Positions 25,839-36,066 are shown, numbered from the stretch's first letter. The stretch is 37,863 nt of DNA from JAVBLD01 sp031553705 (GCA_031553705.1 JAVBLD010000017.1:1-37863); one strand, 5' to 3'. Made by a program: numbers and translations. The notes: generated from the letters alone by a model not told the origin.

Positions 25839-27176
25839 TTACTTATTACTTTCCAATAACGGAACGATTTTTTCCTGCTGAGACGGATATGGAGCGTCGG
25901 CAGAGATGATATTAAAATCTTTGTCAATCAGGAGAAACCGAGGAATGCCGATGATGTCCCATTCAGTCCTGACTTTCGGATCATGACATAGCAATTCAAT
26001 CACGTTTCCATGATCGCCTCCATCAATTGTTCTGCGCCAGGCCTCCTCATTATCGTCCAGTGAGATTCCGATAAACCGGATATCCGGATATTTTTTGCTT
26101 AACTCGTTATAATAGGGCATTTCACCCATACATGGCCCACACCAGGTGGCCCAGAAATCAACATAGAGTGTTGCTCCTTTGTAATCACTGAGTTTTTTCT
26201 GTTCGCCTGCCGGAGTTATCAACGTAAGATCGATAGCAGGCCGTCCTATCATTAATTTGGCCCGTTTTTCTATACGTACCCGGAGCGCTTCGCCGAAATC
26301 TTTGTTCTCCAGGCTATCTGTGAACATATTCAGCTCTTTGTAAAGTTCCGGAGTGATGTCTTGATCTAATGATTTACCCTTTTTTATTGTCTTATACAAT
26401 TCCGCCAAACGTTTTGATTTTGGAAAATCGAAGGCGGTAACGGCATAACTGGATACCAGCACCTGCCGGACTACGGCTATGTCCAGGTATTTGTCCGATG
26501 CAGAGATTTCTTTTAATAACGGATTTACCTCCTCACAGATGATATTGTAGAACCCATTTATTCTTTTATTATATTCTTCGCGGCTATCACAGCCTTCAAA
26601 GAATGTTCTCTGATAGAGCGGGTAACAGAGGTAACTGTTAACGATATCTGCTTTTATCCGCATCATCTCCAGTTCCCGAAATTCTTTACTGACGGACGAT
26701 AGTTCCTGTAACTCCTTTTCCCGGAGGGTGGCCAGGCTGTCGATAACTTGTTTGGTACTGACAAAGTCGGATCTCAGGTTTCTTCCTGCCTCCAGGAAGG
26801 AACCGCTTTTTGGGAAGAGTCGTTCTGTCAAATATTTGTTTGCTTCAGCACCTTCGCCTTTAAATGTACTTTTGGTTTGGTTATCGGCCAGATAAACTTC
26901 CATATCATCGCCGGGAGTCAGGTAAAGAGTATTGCGTCCAACCTGGTAATAGGCAGCCTGTTCCAGCGGAAATGTTAAATTAAATAATCCGTCTTTCTCT
27001 ACAGGTATCAATATGGTGCGGAAATCGGAGATTTCTCCTGCCGCTCCGCCGAATTCCATTTTTACCTCTGTCGTGTTAAACTCTTTCAGCGAACCGTGTA
27101 GCCTGACATTTTTCACTTCGGCACGACAGGCTGATAAAATAAGTATACATACAATAATGGCTATATGATTTTTCAT
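25839..27176 (-). CDS. TlpA-like thioredoxin-fold lipoprotein
   Basis: The product has 445 residues from the start chosen here. MKNHIAIIVCILILSAC places a lipidated Cys at 17; the open frame extends 46 codons upstream but that part overlaps the preceding gene and would bury the signal peptide. The N-terminal part resembles DUF4369, with a helical middle and a C-terminal TlpA/AhpC-type thioredoxin domain. The redox motif WCGPC has Cys346 and Cys349. It probably reduces or isomerises disulfides in the periplasm, perhaps in imported polypeptides. It is last in the SusC/D operon. Confidence 0.88.
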   Translation of the reverse strand: MKNHIAIIVCILILSACRAEVKNVRLHGSLKEFNTTEVKMEFGGAAGEISDFRTILIPVEKDGLFNLTFPLEQAAYYQVGRNTLYLTPGDDMEVYLADNQTKSTFKGEGAEANKYLTERLFPKSGSFLEAGRNLRSDFVSTKQVIDSLATLREKELQELSSVSKEFRELEMMRIKADIVNSYLCYPLYQRTFFEGCDSREEYNKRINGFYNIICEEVNPLLKEISASDKYLDIAVVRQVLVSSYAVTAFDFPKSKRLAELYKTIKKGKSLDQDITPELYKELNMFTDSLENKDFGEALRVRIEKRAKLMIGRPAIDLTLITPAGEQKKLSDYKGATLYVDFWATWCGPCMGEMPYYNELSKKYPDIRFIGISLDDNEEAWRRTIDGGDHGNVIELLCHDPKVRTEWDIIGIPRFLLIDKDFNIISADAPYPSQQEKIVPLLESNK

Positions 27177-27234
27177 ATATAATAAGTTGAAAATTAATAT
27201 CTGTAAATGCTTCATTTTGTTGCGAGTTTTATCA

Positions 27235-28872
27235 TCAGATAAATACAAAATCCTTGATTTTTCCAAAACCTTTATGGACCTGCTTGGCTTCCCAAGTGGT
27301 ACTATTTTCCCCAATTCTACCGCTGGCGTTAAGGTTTAATATGACCATTTCCCCGGTTCCGTCCGGCATTTCAAATGCTATGCCGAGGCTCTTTTTCAAT
27401 GGGAATTCATAACCGGAATAATCCTGCTCGGATGCAGTATTCCGGGCAAACCGCATTTTTACCGCTTTACCTTCCGGATGAGAATAGATCAGCGTAGCAT
27501 TACCACCCGATTGTTTAAAGTCAAGGCGATATACCTTATTGCCGGAGGTATAAAACAGGATACCACTATAGTCCTCACTCGACGCAAAACAGGAGTTTTC
27601 GTTCAATCCCGGGATCGACGGCATGCCGTAGTATCCGGAAAAAGAGGCTTCGGACGGGTTGGCAATCCCATAAGAGGCGAACTCATATACTAAACAACTG
27701 TCAGCCTCCACGGCAACCGCATAGGCATAGGTGCAATTGTTCCGTGAAGCGTTGTATTTATATCCCGTGCCGATATACAAAACCTTTTGTGCCGGATCGA
27801 TATTACTCGGATCTGCTTTTGGAGTATTAAGGCCTTTGCGGATAGGAATTAACCTTATCATATCGTTTATCGGATTATCTCTATCTTCATTAAAAATGAG
27901 AGCTTCATATTGCGGATTCCGGTTTGGAGAATAATAGTGAAGAAATCTTTTTCCGGCATTATCGTATAGCACACTTAAGAATCCGGCTTTCGCGCAATGG
28001 GAAATATATGTATTTCCTAAAGCCGGATCAATATGGGCTTTATAATATTTTGTAGCACTCGGACTTTGATAGTAAACACCGTCGGAGATACATCCGAACC
28101 CGTAGTCATTTCCAAATCCCCAGAAGAAATCATATTGCGAATAATTAAATGTAGCCCTGTATATAGGGGCAACACTACGGGACATGGAATCTGCCTGTCG
28201 GAATTTCTCCCACTGATAGTAAACGCCGGATTCCTGCGGAATATCGGTAAATATGCCGAGAAGATTCGCATAACCCCTGTAGAGAGAATAATTGATACGG
28301 TCGATACCGAACAGGCTGATCGGTTTCCCTTGTAATCGTTTCCCTGTCTCTTTGTGATAAGAGTCGTTCTGCACCACCATTTTATCTCCGATATATTCTA
28401 CCGTTCCTAATTTTGTCATATCATCCTGCCGATGGAGCACCATCCAACTGCCATGATAGGGTTTGACTAACTTGATTGTTGTTCCCGCTGCATATTCTAA
28501 TCCGGTGATACTGTCGTATACATTCAGCCGGATGTAATGAGTGTAGGTTTTCGTATCTTTAGAGATCGGGAAGGAGAGTGTCTCCGAGTGGGACAACGTA
28601 TCCGTATCGGAATATAACGCGCCGCTTGATATTACATACATATTCGGCGTTATAGTACTGTGCAGCCATACAAACTTCATTTTCTCTTTGTTTTGGCTTA
28701 ACGTTTGGGATAACTCGGGTTTGATCTCGACGACAGTATCTTTTATGCGGTATCCGTAGACTGCATCCAATCGGAGCTGTACCCTATTGACATCGATATA
28801 ATCGTAATTGCCATTATCATCATGACATGCTATAAACAGCAATATTCCAAGTAAATATGCTATATTTTTCAT
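27235..28872 (-). CDS. PKD-like family surface lipoprotein
   Basis: The product of 545 residues has a lipobox, MKNIAYLLGILLFIAC, with Cys16, followed by acidic HDDNGNYDY as in surface-exposed Bacteroidetes lipoproteins. It resembles the PKD-like family that is encoded beside SusD and DUF4843 genes. A beta-propeller or beta-sandwich body is suggested by repeated aromatic strand patterns. No catalytic motif is visible; a surface binding role for the uptake system is likely. The name comes from family resemblance and operon position. Confidence 0.75.
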   Translation of the reverse strand: MKNIAYLLGILLFIACHDDNGNYDYIDVNRVQLRLDAVYGYRIKDTVVEIKPELSQTLSQNKEKMKFVWLHSTITPNMYVISSGALYSDTDTLSHSETLSFPISKDTKTYTHYIRLNVYDSITGLEYAAGTTIKLVKPYHGSWMVLHRQDDMTKLGTVEYIGDKMVVQNDSYHKETGKRLQGKPISLFGIDRINYSLYRGYANLLGIFTDIPQESGVYYQWEKFRQADSMSRSVAPIYRATFNYSQYDFFWGFGNDYGFGCISDGVYYQSPSATKYYKAHIDPALGNTYISHCAKAGFLSVLYDNAGKRFLHYYSPNRNPQYEALIFNEDRDNPINDMIRLIPIRKGLNTPKADPSNIDPAQKVLYIGTGYKYNASRNNCTYAYAVAVEADSCLVYEFASYGIANPSEASFSGYYGMPSIPGLNENSCFASSEDYSGILFYTSGNKVYRLDFKQSGGNATLIYSHPEGKAVKMRFARNTASEQDYSGYEFPLKKSLGIAFEMPDGTGEMVILNLNASGRIGENSTTWEAKQVHKGFGKIKDFVFI

Positions 28873-28961
28873 ATGTGTATAATGTTTATTATATATTGTT
28901 TTATCTCTTCATATCTATTTGCAGGTGTATATTTCAATGATATATTGTCATATCATTGAAC

Positions 28962-29744
28962 CTAAAATGGAAAAGAGATCCAGACCTTGTCCGGCAGCTT
29001 TGTTTCGTCCCATAAAGGAGAGTACTTCTGCGGATCGATGGCGGAAGCGGCTTTGTATTCGTCCAAAATATAATACAGGTCCAAACAATCGAGAAACACC
29101 CCCCAGTCATCGCTCGCCCATACCGCAAAATCTGTAATTTTTAAAGTTGTAATGATAAAACGTGCTTTTGTCTCGCTCCAGTCTCCTAAACAAAAAGAAC
29201 TGAGTCCCTCCCAAGTCGCTGGATTCACATTCCATGTTTCTTGGTTTACAATGTCCGAACATTGTAGCTTGAATGTTTGCCGTTCCACTGTGCCCGGCGT
29301 GAAAGCTGATGTTTGATAATCGAATTCCAGATCGGCCTTATAAACTACATTCTGTTTTGCCGGACGTTTTATTACAAATTTAAAAGCGGCTTTGCCTTCT
29401 CCGGCCGGAACCACATATCCCTCCGGTAAAAATTCAACTTGCATCTCTTCTGTTGTCAAAGCTTTTACCTTAAAAACCACTTGCCTCGGATAGTCGGTAG
29501 GTTCTCCCATAATTTTTACTCCTACTCTTACCGTATCGATCCGTAATGAGTCGCCTAACGGATTGATTCCAAAATTCTTGTTCCAGGTCAGATACTCAAC
29601 GCCATCTCTTTCATAATTCCATTCATCCCATCCCATAAAATTTATCTGTCCACCTTCGTCATATGTGACCATTTTGTATTCCTCGCAACTGATTGCCATT
29701 AAGGTCAACGTTGCAATGATCATCCATTTTATCTCTTTTTGCAT
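28962..29744 (-). CDS. DUF4843 lipoprotein
   Basis: The product of 260 residues has lipobox MAISC with Cys20. The EEYKMVTYDEGGQINFMGWD start and the two-domain beta layout match DUF4843 proteins, which in Bacteroidetes follow SusD in operons that also hold a PKD-like lipoprotein and a TlpA-like protein. It probably sits at the cell surface. The biochemical role is unknown. Confidence 0.8.
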   Translation of the reverse strand: MQKEIKWMIIATLTLMAISCEEYKMVTYDEGGQINFMGWDEWNYERDGVEYLTWNKNFGINPLGDSLRIDTVRVGVKIMGEPTDYPRQVVFKVKALTTEEMQVEFLPEGYVVPAGEGKAAFKFVIKRPAKQNVVYKADLEFDYQTSAFTPGTVERQTFKLQCSDIVNQETWNVNPATWEGLSSFCLGDWSETKARFIITTLKITDFAVWASDDWGVFLDCLDLYYILDEYKAASAIDPQKYSPLWDETKLPDKVWISFPF

Positions 29745-29799
29745 AATCCATTTTTTTTAAAAGTTATAAACTCTTGCCATCCGCCCCTTGCTCCCTTTT

Positions 29800-31218
29800 T
29801 CAGTTTGTCTTTCCAAACAGGTCCTCATCGTCCGGCCAGTTAAACATATAATTCTCTTCGGTCATATTTGTCACTGGACAGTGTAAAAATGTTTTGTAGA
29901 AATGGCGTTTATAAAAGAAGAATAATTGTCCTTCCCCATAGAACTCTTTACGATACTCTTTTTCAACTTCCTGTAGTCTTCCGGCGTTATCACTGAGTGG
30001 GGGAATTTCGTCTGCTCCTCTCGAATTCCTGATAGCGTTCAGGTATTTGGTCGCTAGAGCGTAGTTATCAGTGCACTCTGCCAGGATATAATACATTTCC
30101 GGCAGGCGGATCAATGGAATTGTTCCTTCAGTAGACACCCATATATCATCTTGTTTGAATTTACGTAGACTGATAGCAAAAGTGCCATAATCAAATCCAA
30201 CCCCTTCTTTTATCCGAAAATCGTTGGTTCCGTCATTGGCTACATCAAAGATATCATTCAGAAAAGTACGTTGAGCTACATAAAATTGATCTTCAAATTC
30301 ATTTACGATCTGTTTTGCAAACTGATCCACATAGATTGAGAAGATGATTTCTTTGGAATGGATCAGATCATTTACTTCAGCCACAAGATTGAACAATTTG
30401 CTGTCGATGACTTCCTGGGCATATTTAGCTGCTTCCACTTTATTGCCTGCATACAGGTATACCCGGGCTAATGTTGCCTTTACGGCATACAGGTTCATCC
30501 GCTTGTGCCGGTAAACTAAGAAACGATCACCCGGCATAAACATTTCATCTGTGGCGTTTTGGGGAAAATCAAACAATAACGGATCGTTATCCTGCAATAA
30601 TCTTTCCGCCTCTTTCAGGTCGCGAATGATACTGTCGATCGCTGTATTGGCCGGAGAAAATTCTTTTGCCTCCCGGGTCAATTCACTCCGGTAGCTAATC
30701 CGTTTTGCCTCCGGGTTATTTTTGTATACCGGCCCGTACATCCTTAACAGATCGAAGTGTAAGAAGGCCCGTAACCCGAGCGCTTCGCCCCGAATGATCT
30801 CATAGTAACCTGGAGTAGTAAATGCAGTCCGGTTTTTATTAGTCCACATGATCAGGTTGTTGATGTTGGCGATAGTATTATACATGCTTCCCCAGATGTT
30901 GGCAGTAGTTTCTTCTGTTCTTGTTGACGGAAATGTATAGTATAGCGGGTCCTGAAACGGATAGGGATCTATTGCCGAACCGGAGTTCTGGTAACGTTGT
31001 CCTAATACATCCAAGAATCCATAAGTCAGGTCCCGGGCATATAGATTTGTATTTGCCATTTTGATATAGATACCGGTCAACGACTCCATAAAGCCGATTT
31101 CGCGGCTGTAAAACTCATCCTCTTCGACGGTAGTCTTCGGTTTGACATCTAGCCAGTCACTGCACGAAACCAGGAAGAGAAGGGTGATACAAAGGCTGAT
31201 TGTTGTATATCTTTTCAT
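29800..31218 (-). CDS. SusD/RagB-family nutrient-binding lipoprotein
   Basis: The product of 472 residues has a lipobox FLVSC with Cys19, then SDWLDVKPKTTVEEDEFY, the standard SusD opening. TPR-like helices (GEALGLRAFLHFDLLRMYGP, ATLARVYLYAGNKVEAAKYA) and the C-terminal RLPEMYYILAECTD region are typical. SusD caps the SusC pore on the outer face and binds the substrate. The spacing of 135 bp after susC is ordinary for this family. The substrate is unknown; no carbohydrate enzymes lie near. Confidence 0.93.
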   Translation of the reverse strand: MKRYTTISLCITLLFLVSCSDWLDVKPKTTVEEDEFYSREIGFMESLTGIYIKMANTNLYARDLTYGFLDVLGQRYQNSGSAIDPYPFQDPLYYTFPSTRTEETTANIWGSMYNTIANINNLIMWTNKNRTAFTTPGYYEIIRGEALGLRAFLHFDLLRMYGPVYKNNPEAKRISYRSELTREAKEFSPANTAIDSIIRDLKEAERLLQDNDPLLFDFPQNATDEMFMPGDRFLVYRHKRMNLYAVKATLARVYLYAGNKVEAAKYAQEVIDSKLFNLVAEVNDLIHSKEIIFSIYVDQFAKQIVNEFEDQFYVAQRTFLNDIFDVANDGTNDFRIKEGVGFDYGTFAISLRKFKQDDIWVSTEGTIPLIRLPEMYYILAECTDNYALATKYLNAIRNSRGADEIPPLSDNAGRLQEVEKEYRKEFYGEGQLFFFYKRHFYKTFLHCPVTNMTEENYMFNWPDDEDLFGKTN

Positions 31219-31353
31219 AGTATTAATAGTTGAAAGTTAATTGTAGTGACAAGTGACAGGGATTACTTTCTTGTATCTTGCACCTTGTACCCTATAATTC
31301 ATCACTTTTTTAATTTATGTAAATCTGAACATAATCTGTATAAATCTGTGGTT

Positions 31354-34300
31354 TTAGAAAGTCAGATTCAGCGACATTGATATCTGCCGGGCAAACGGAT
31401 AATCGATTCCCCGCTCCATCTTGACGGTGGAGAAGCGGCATATATCTTCAAAATAGAGTCCGAAAGAGGCCATATCGATCCCTGTATGTTTCAGGAAACT
31501 GCTGTTTTGTGCATCCATTCTGTAAGAGAGACTGATAGTAGAAATTGAAAACTCATTATTGTCCATTACAAAACGGGAGGTCGCCTTGGTCTCCGTTTTA
31601 CGGATATCTCCGTCAATGGCTTTGAAGAATACTTTGTCCCCCGGTTTTTGCCACCGTTCGGTCAGCGCCCGTTTGTCCGCATTCAACCGTAGATTGGCAT
31701 TCTCCACTTTATCTAACAGGGTTGAATTGAATACTTGACCGCCCCATGTATATTGGCCCGAAACAGTTAGATTAAATCCTTTGTAATTGAATGATGTGGA
31801 GATGGAACCCGCTACGTCCGGTTCCCTGTCTCCCACCGGTACCTGATCAATGGCCCGGTAGATATTGGTGCGTTGGCCGTCCCGTTGTAAAAAGACTTCC
31901 CTGCCGGTCATCGGATCGATTCCAAGGGAACGTACTGCCCAAATAATGGTTTGTGAATAACCGTTTTCGTAACGAGGTAACGGCCGGTTGGTCACATTGT
32001 TCATCTGTTCTTCGTTGCGGTATTTCAATGCATTGGAGATCTCTTCTATCCGGGACTTATTTTTAGCTCCGGTGAGAATTATATTCCAATAGGCCTGCTT
32101 TGCCGGATTGTTGTATGGCATTAGACGAAGGGTCAGTTCAACTCCCTTATTGGAAATTTTGCCCAGATTCTCTTTAATGCTGGAGAAACCGACAGAGGGA
32201 GCTAACGAATAATCCAATAATGTGTTTTTGGTATATTTTTCATAGTACTCTAACTTTGCACTAATGATGTTCCGGAGTACTGAAAAGTCCAGCGATGCAT
32301 TATAGTTATCGGTCTGTTGCCATTTCAAATCCGAATTGCCGAGTCCGGCAATTTCCGCGCCTACCGTTGGGGAGCTTTTATATTTCTTCATCAGGTTTTG
32401 ATAGGTGTACATCTGTAATGCCTGGTAGGGGGTAAAACCCTGTGAACCGGTTATTCCGTAAGTACCCCGGATGATCAGCTCGTCAAATATGCCTAAATTT
32501 CTGATAAAATCCTCTTTATCAATGTTCCAGCGTAGACCGGTCGACCAGAACGGAGCATAACGGTTGCTTTCCCCGAATTCGGAAGAAGCATCGATGCGCA
32601 TACTGTAATCTATGGCATAGCGCTGCTTGTAGGAATAGTTTAATGTAAACATAAATCCTAATGCACGGGTTGTTCCTTCAGAGCCAGTCGTATTTTCGTA
32701 TGTGGAGCCCATATACACCTCACTCAGCTTATCATTTGGGAATCCGGTTTTTGTGAGTTGAGTTTGCTGGACGGAGCTCTCACTTATGCTATAGCGTGCA
32801 TAGGCCGATACAAGATGATTTCCTCCGAAATTTTTGTTATAGGCTCCGGACAAGCTTAACCGGTAGTTGAAGCCTTCGGCTTTCTGCCAAAGGAAATTTC
32901 CCCGTAGTGCCGGATCGTTAATATCATAGAAGTCGGTATGTTGGGCCGGCTTAAAGACTTCAAGCGTTCCGTCGTTGCGACCTAACGAGAAATCTAAGCT
33001 TAACCGCAGGTTATCTGCCGGAACATACTCCACCTTTAACGCTTCCTGAAAATCAAAGTCCCGGCTCTCATTTTTAAATTCGAATAGCGTATTGTAAAGC
33101 GGATTCATTGTGGGTTGCGCATAAAATCCTACATAGTTTTCGGGGACGCGCTCATCTCCTGTAGAGTGATCATCCAACACCGCTTTATAATTCCCGTTTT
33201 CATCCCTTATCCGGTAATAAGGGTTAAGCAGGGCATACTCTTGGAAATTTCCGTAAGGAGAAACCCGGGTACCACTGGAATAGTCGACATAAACCTGGTT
33301 GCTTATCAAGAATTTACCGGCCCGGTATATAATATCTACCCGTCCGCTCTTGGTATCTAAGTTTGTTTCCTTCATTACCCCCGGAGAAAAATTAGCTCCC
33401 AGATATATTTTATAGCGTAATGTGTTATCTCCACCTTCAATATTCAGGCCATGCCGGTGGATGAAAGCTGTTTGTACCGGTTGTGCAATCCAATCGGTAT
33501 TTACTCCGCTGAGTACCTCTTGCTGAATGAAATTATAGTAGTTTTGTAATCCATAATTATTTTTATCATTATAGTAACCTGCCAACTCTTCAATCCGCAA
33601 TTTTTCTTCGGCATTTAACAGATTATATACACTTAAATCGGGCATTTCCAGTTTATAACTTCCGTTATAGGTGAACCGTAATGTACCGGCCACAGGTGCC
33701 TTGGTTTCGATTACAACCACTCCATTGGCCGCTTGTGAACCGTAGATAACGGTCGCTGCCGCATCTTTTAACAGGGTGATCGATTCCACCTGATTCGGAT
33801 CGAGGTCCATAATGGTAGTGGCGCTTACGCCGATAATTCCATCCAATACAAACAACGGTTGGTTCGGACGGGTATTGTAATCTCCCCGCATCACTACAAA
33901 GTCATCACTTTTATAATCGCCGATACTGGCCTGTCCCCGCATCTGGAAATCAGGAATAGCATTCGGATTCGATCCGCTGATATTACTGGTGTTCATCTTA
34001 AAGCCGGGGTCCATGATCTCTATTGCTTTCAGTACATTGCCGGTAGTGAGTTTTTTGATATCTTCGCCTGAGATTTGTGTGACGGAACCGGTAAATCCCT
34101 CCTTTTTCCGTTTAAAGATACCGGTAACCACCACCTCTTCCAGTTTTTCTTCCTCCTCTTCCATGACTACACGTAATTCGGTCCGTTTATCCAGTTTTAT
34201 CTCTTGGGTTTTCATTCCGACAAAAGAGAAAACCAGTACGACATCTTCCGTTGCCGGAATGTCCAATTCAAATTTTCCGTCAATGTCGGTAGCGACTCCA

Positions 34301-34767
34301 AGTGAAGTGCCTTTAATCATAATCGTTACACCGGGCAAGGCATTCCCTTTTTGATCCTTTACCGTCCCGGAGACCTGAGTCTTTTGCTGCGGAGAAACAG
34401 GTGGTTGCAGTTTCGGAGAGATAACAATGATATGATCCTCTATCATGTACCATAAACCGGTATTCTCAAGGCATTTGGATAGGACGTCTTTTATATCGGA
34501 ATCGACAAGTTTTATATTAACCCGCCCCAATTTTTTTAGCTCCGAATTGCTGTAAACAAATTCGTAACCGGTCTGGCGTGTGATCTCCTCAAACACGTCC
34601 GCCAACTCTTTATTCTCCACGGAGATACTACAACGCACTTGAGAGTGTGTTTTTGCCGATACCGTTACTCCCAGTATCAACAAGCAGAAGAGCATTTTCA
34701 TCATTAAAAATTTTTTCTGGATACCACAGGTTCGCCAACCTGTGTCTGAATTCCATTTCTTTTTCAT
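31354..34767 (-). CDS. SusC/RagA-family TonB-dependent outer-membrane transporter
   Basis: The product of 1137 residues has a long signal region (MLFCLLILGVTVSAKTHSQ), an STN domain at about 48-120 (ADVFEEITRQTGYEFVYSNS), a carboxypeptidase-regulatory-like domain (VSGTVKDQKGNALPGVTIM), a TonB plug (PLFVLDGIIGV, VESITLLKDAAATVIYGSQA, NGVVVIETK) and a barrel ending in Phe. The STN domain signals to a FecR-type anti-sigma factor, which fits the fecR gene 96 bp upstream. It would be opened by TonB to import the ligand held by SusD. Confidence 0.94.
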   Translation of the reverse strand: MKKKWNSDTGWRTCGIQKKFLMMKMLFCLLILGVTVSAKTHSQVRCSISVENKELADVFEEITRQTGYEFVYSNSELKKLGRVNIKLVDSDIKDVLSKCLENTGLWYMIEDHIIVISPKLQPPVSPQQKTQVSGTVKDQKGNALPGVTIMIKGTSLGVATDIDGKFELDIPATEDVVLVFSFVGMKTQEIKLDKRTELRVVMEEEEEKLEEVVVTGIFKRKKEGFTGSVTQISGEDIKKLTTGNVLKAIEIMDPGFKMNTSNISGSNPNAIPDFQMRGQASIGDYKSDDFVVMRGDYNTRPNQPLFVLDGIIGVSATTIMDLDPNQVESITLLKDAAATVIYGSQAANGVVVIETKAPVAGTLRFTYNGSYKLEMPDLSVYNLLNAEEKLRIEELAGYYNDKNNYGLQNYYNFIQQEVLSGVNTDWIAQPVQTAFIHRHGLNIEGGDNTLRYKIYLGANFSPGVMKETNLDTKSGRVDIIYRAGKFLISNQVYVDYSSGTRVSPYGNFQEYALLNPYYRIRDENGNYKAVLDDHSTGDERVPENYVGFYAQPTMNPLYNTLFEFKNESRDFDFQEALKVEYVPADNLRLSLDFSLGRNDGTLEVFKPAQHTDFYDINDPALRGNFLWQKAEGFNYRLSLSGAYNKNFGGNHLVSAYARYSISESSVQQTQLTKTGFPNDKLSEVYMGSTYENTTGSEGTTRALGFMFTLNYSYKQRYAIDYSMRIDASSEFGESNRYAPFWSTGLRWNIDKEDFIRNLGIFDELIIRGTYGITGSQGFTPYQALQMYTYQNLMKKYKSSPTVGAEIAGLGNSDLKWQQTDNYNASLDFSVLRNIISAKLEYYEKYTKNTLLDYSLAPSVGFSSIKENLGKISNKGVELTLRLMPYNNPAKQAYWNIILTGAKNKSRIEEISNALKYRNEEQMNNVTNRPLPRYENGYSQTIIWAVRSLGIDPMTGREVFLQRDGQRTNIYRAIDQVPVGDREPDVAGSISTSFNYKGFNLTVSGQYTWGGQVFNSTLLDKVENANLRLNADKRALTERWQKPGDKVFFKAIDGDIRKTETKATSRFVMDNNEFSISTISLSYRMDAQNSSFLKHTGIDMASFGLYFEDICRFSTVKMERGIDYPFARQISMSLNLTF

Positions 34768-34831
34768 ACATTTGTAGTATTAAAGATTTATAATAGCCAT
34801 CTGCACAATGGCGTTAGTAAAATTGTTTAAT

Positions 34832-34858
34832 CAGGGAGGCTCAGTACATGCCTCCCTG
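34832..34858. terminator. Hairpin between fecR and susC
   Basis: CAGGGAGGC at 34832-34840 pairs perfectly with GCCTCCCTG at 34850-34858. On the plus strand seven T follow; on the minus strand the tract is only moderately T-rich. It lies 5 bp after the fecR stop and before susC, so it may partly end fecR transcripts and leave susC to its own sigma-dependent promoter. Confidence 0.6.
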
Positions 34859-34863
34859 TTTTT

Positions 34864-36018
34864 TTAGATTTTGTCCTGCATGACAAGTATCGTTCCTGCT
34901 TTCTGCACAAAGTGGATACGGGTTGTCAATTCTAACTTTTTCAGTATTTCATCTAAATTCTCATATTTCGGTATATTACCGGTAAATCGTAATTGTTTTA
35001 GTATTGCATCCTGTATGTCGAAAGGAATGTTATACCAACGTTCGAGTTTTTTTACCACATCTTCCAGCAGTTCGTCGCTGAAGATAAAACGTTGGTTTTT
35101 CCATGTATTGTAAGCTTGTACTTTTATCTTACGTATCTCAAATGTACTGTTTTGTACATTCAACTGGTCGCCGGAGGTCAGCAGTTGCCGCCACTTTTCG
35201 GTAATAACTTCTACCTGCCCCTGTACTAACGTCGTTTGTTCCGCTTCATTCTGGTAGGCTCTGATGTTAAAAGACGTTCCCAATACCTTAACATCCGTAT
35301 ATTCTGTTTTTACAATAAAAGGCTTTGTATTATCTTTTGCCACCTCAAAATAAGCCTCTCCAGCGATTTGTACCTCCCGTGTATTTCCGGAAAAGACTAC
35401 GGGATATTTGAATTCTGTGGCCGCGCCTATCCACACTCGCGTACCGTCGGCTAATATCAGGCGGTACTCTCCGCCCGGAGGGGTGGAGAGTGTATTATAG
35501 ACTAGTGTATCTTTTCGGTTTACCGAAGAGTAGTTAATTTCTTGACCTTGTATCGTGATCTGGCCGGCCTCTTCATTTATATGGGTATAAATGGAGTCGT
35601 TCAATTCGATCTGTTGCCCGTTGGCTAATTTCAGGGAAGCATGAAAGGAGCCCGGTTTTATTTTTGCGATCTGCACTTCGTGAGAAGGATCTGTGGGGGT
35701 GTCATAGAAAAGAAACCAGGTAGAACCTGCTACGAATGGAATCACAATTGCAGCAACCACTGCCCATCGGCGAATGTGCCGGAGACGATTTATCCGGTGT
35801 TTTCCTTGCAGAAATCTCCGGTATCCTCTCTCCACTTCAAATATTTGGTGTGCCTTTAGTTGTTCGTCGACATATCCGGAGCGCTTGAAATCCTGAAACA
35901 TCTGGAGATGAGTCTTGTCTTCCGATAACCACTTCTCCAACTGCTGTTGCTCCTCATTTGTAATGGCTCCGGAAAAATATTTTTTTATAATTTCTGCTAT
36001 ATGAAAAGTAGTGTTCAT
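34864..36018 (-). CDS. FecR-family anti-sigma factor
   Basis: The product has 384 residues from MNTTFHIAEI; the frame extends 10 codons upstream without support. The cytoplasmic N-terminal part (about 1-80, with YFSGAITNEEQQQLEKWLSE) binds the sigma factor. One membrane segment lies at about 85-105, then a periplasmic FecR domain (STPPGGEYRLILADGTRVW, GEAYFEVAKDNTKPFIVKT, VKVLGTSFNIRAYQNE, TTLVQGQVEV) and a C-terminal DUF4974/STN-like domain (RFTGNIPKYENLDEILKKLE). It senses the SusC STN domain and releases or activates the ECF sigma factor. It leads the SusC/D locus. Confidence 0.93.
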   Translation of the reverse strand: MNTTFHIAEIIKKYFSGAITNEEQQQLEKWLSEDKTHLQMFQDFKRSGYVDEQLKAHQIFEVERGYRRFLQGKHRINRLRHIRRWAVVAAIVIPFVAGSTWFLFYDTPTDPSHEVQIAKIKPGSFHASLKLANGQQIELNDSIYTHINEEAGQITIQGQEINYSSVNRKDTLVYNTLSTPPGGEYRLILADGTRVWIGAATEFKYPVVFSGNTREVQIAGEAYFEVAKDNTKPFIVKTEYTDVKVLGTSFNIRAYQNEAEQTTLVQGQVEVITEKWRQLLTSGDQLNVQNSTFEIRKIKVQAYNTWKNQRFIFSDELLEDVVKKLERWYNIPFDIQDAILKQLRFTGNIPKYENLDEILKKLELTTRIHFVQKAGTILVMQDKI

Positions 36019-36066
36019 ATTTTTCTGCTGTTTTATGAATATAAACACTACCCGGATCAGAAAGTG

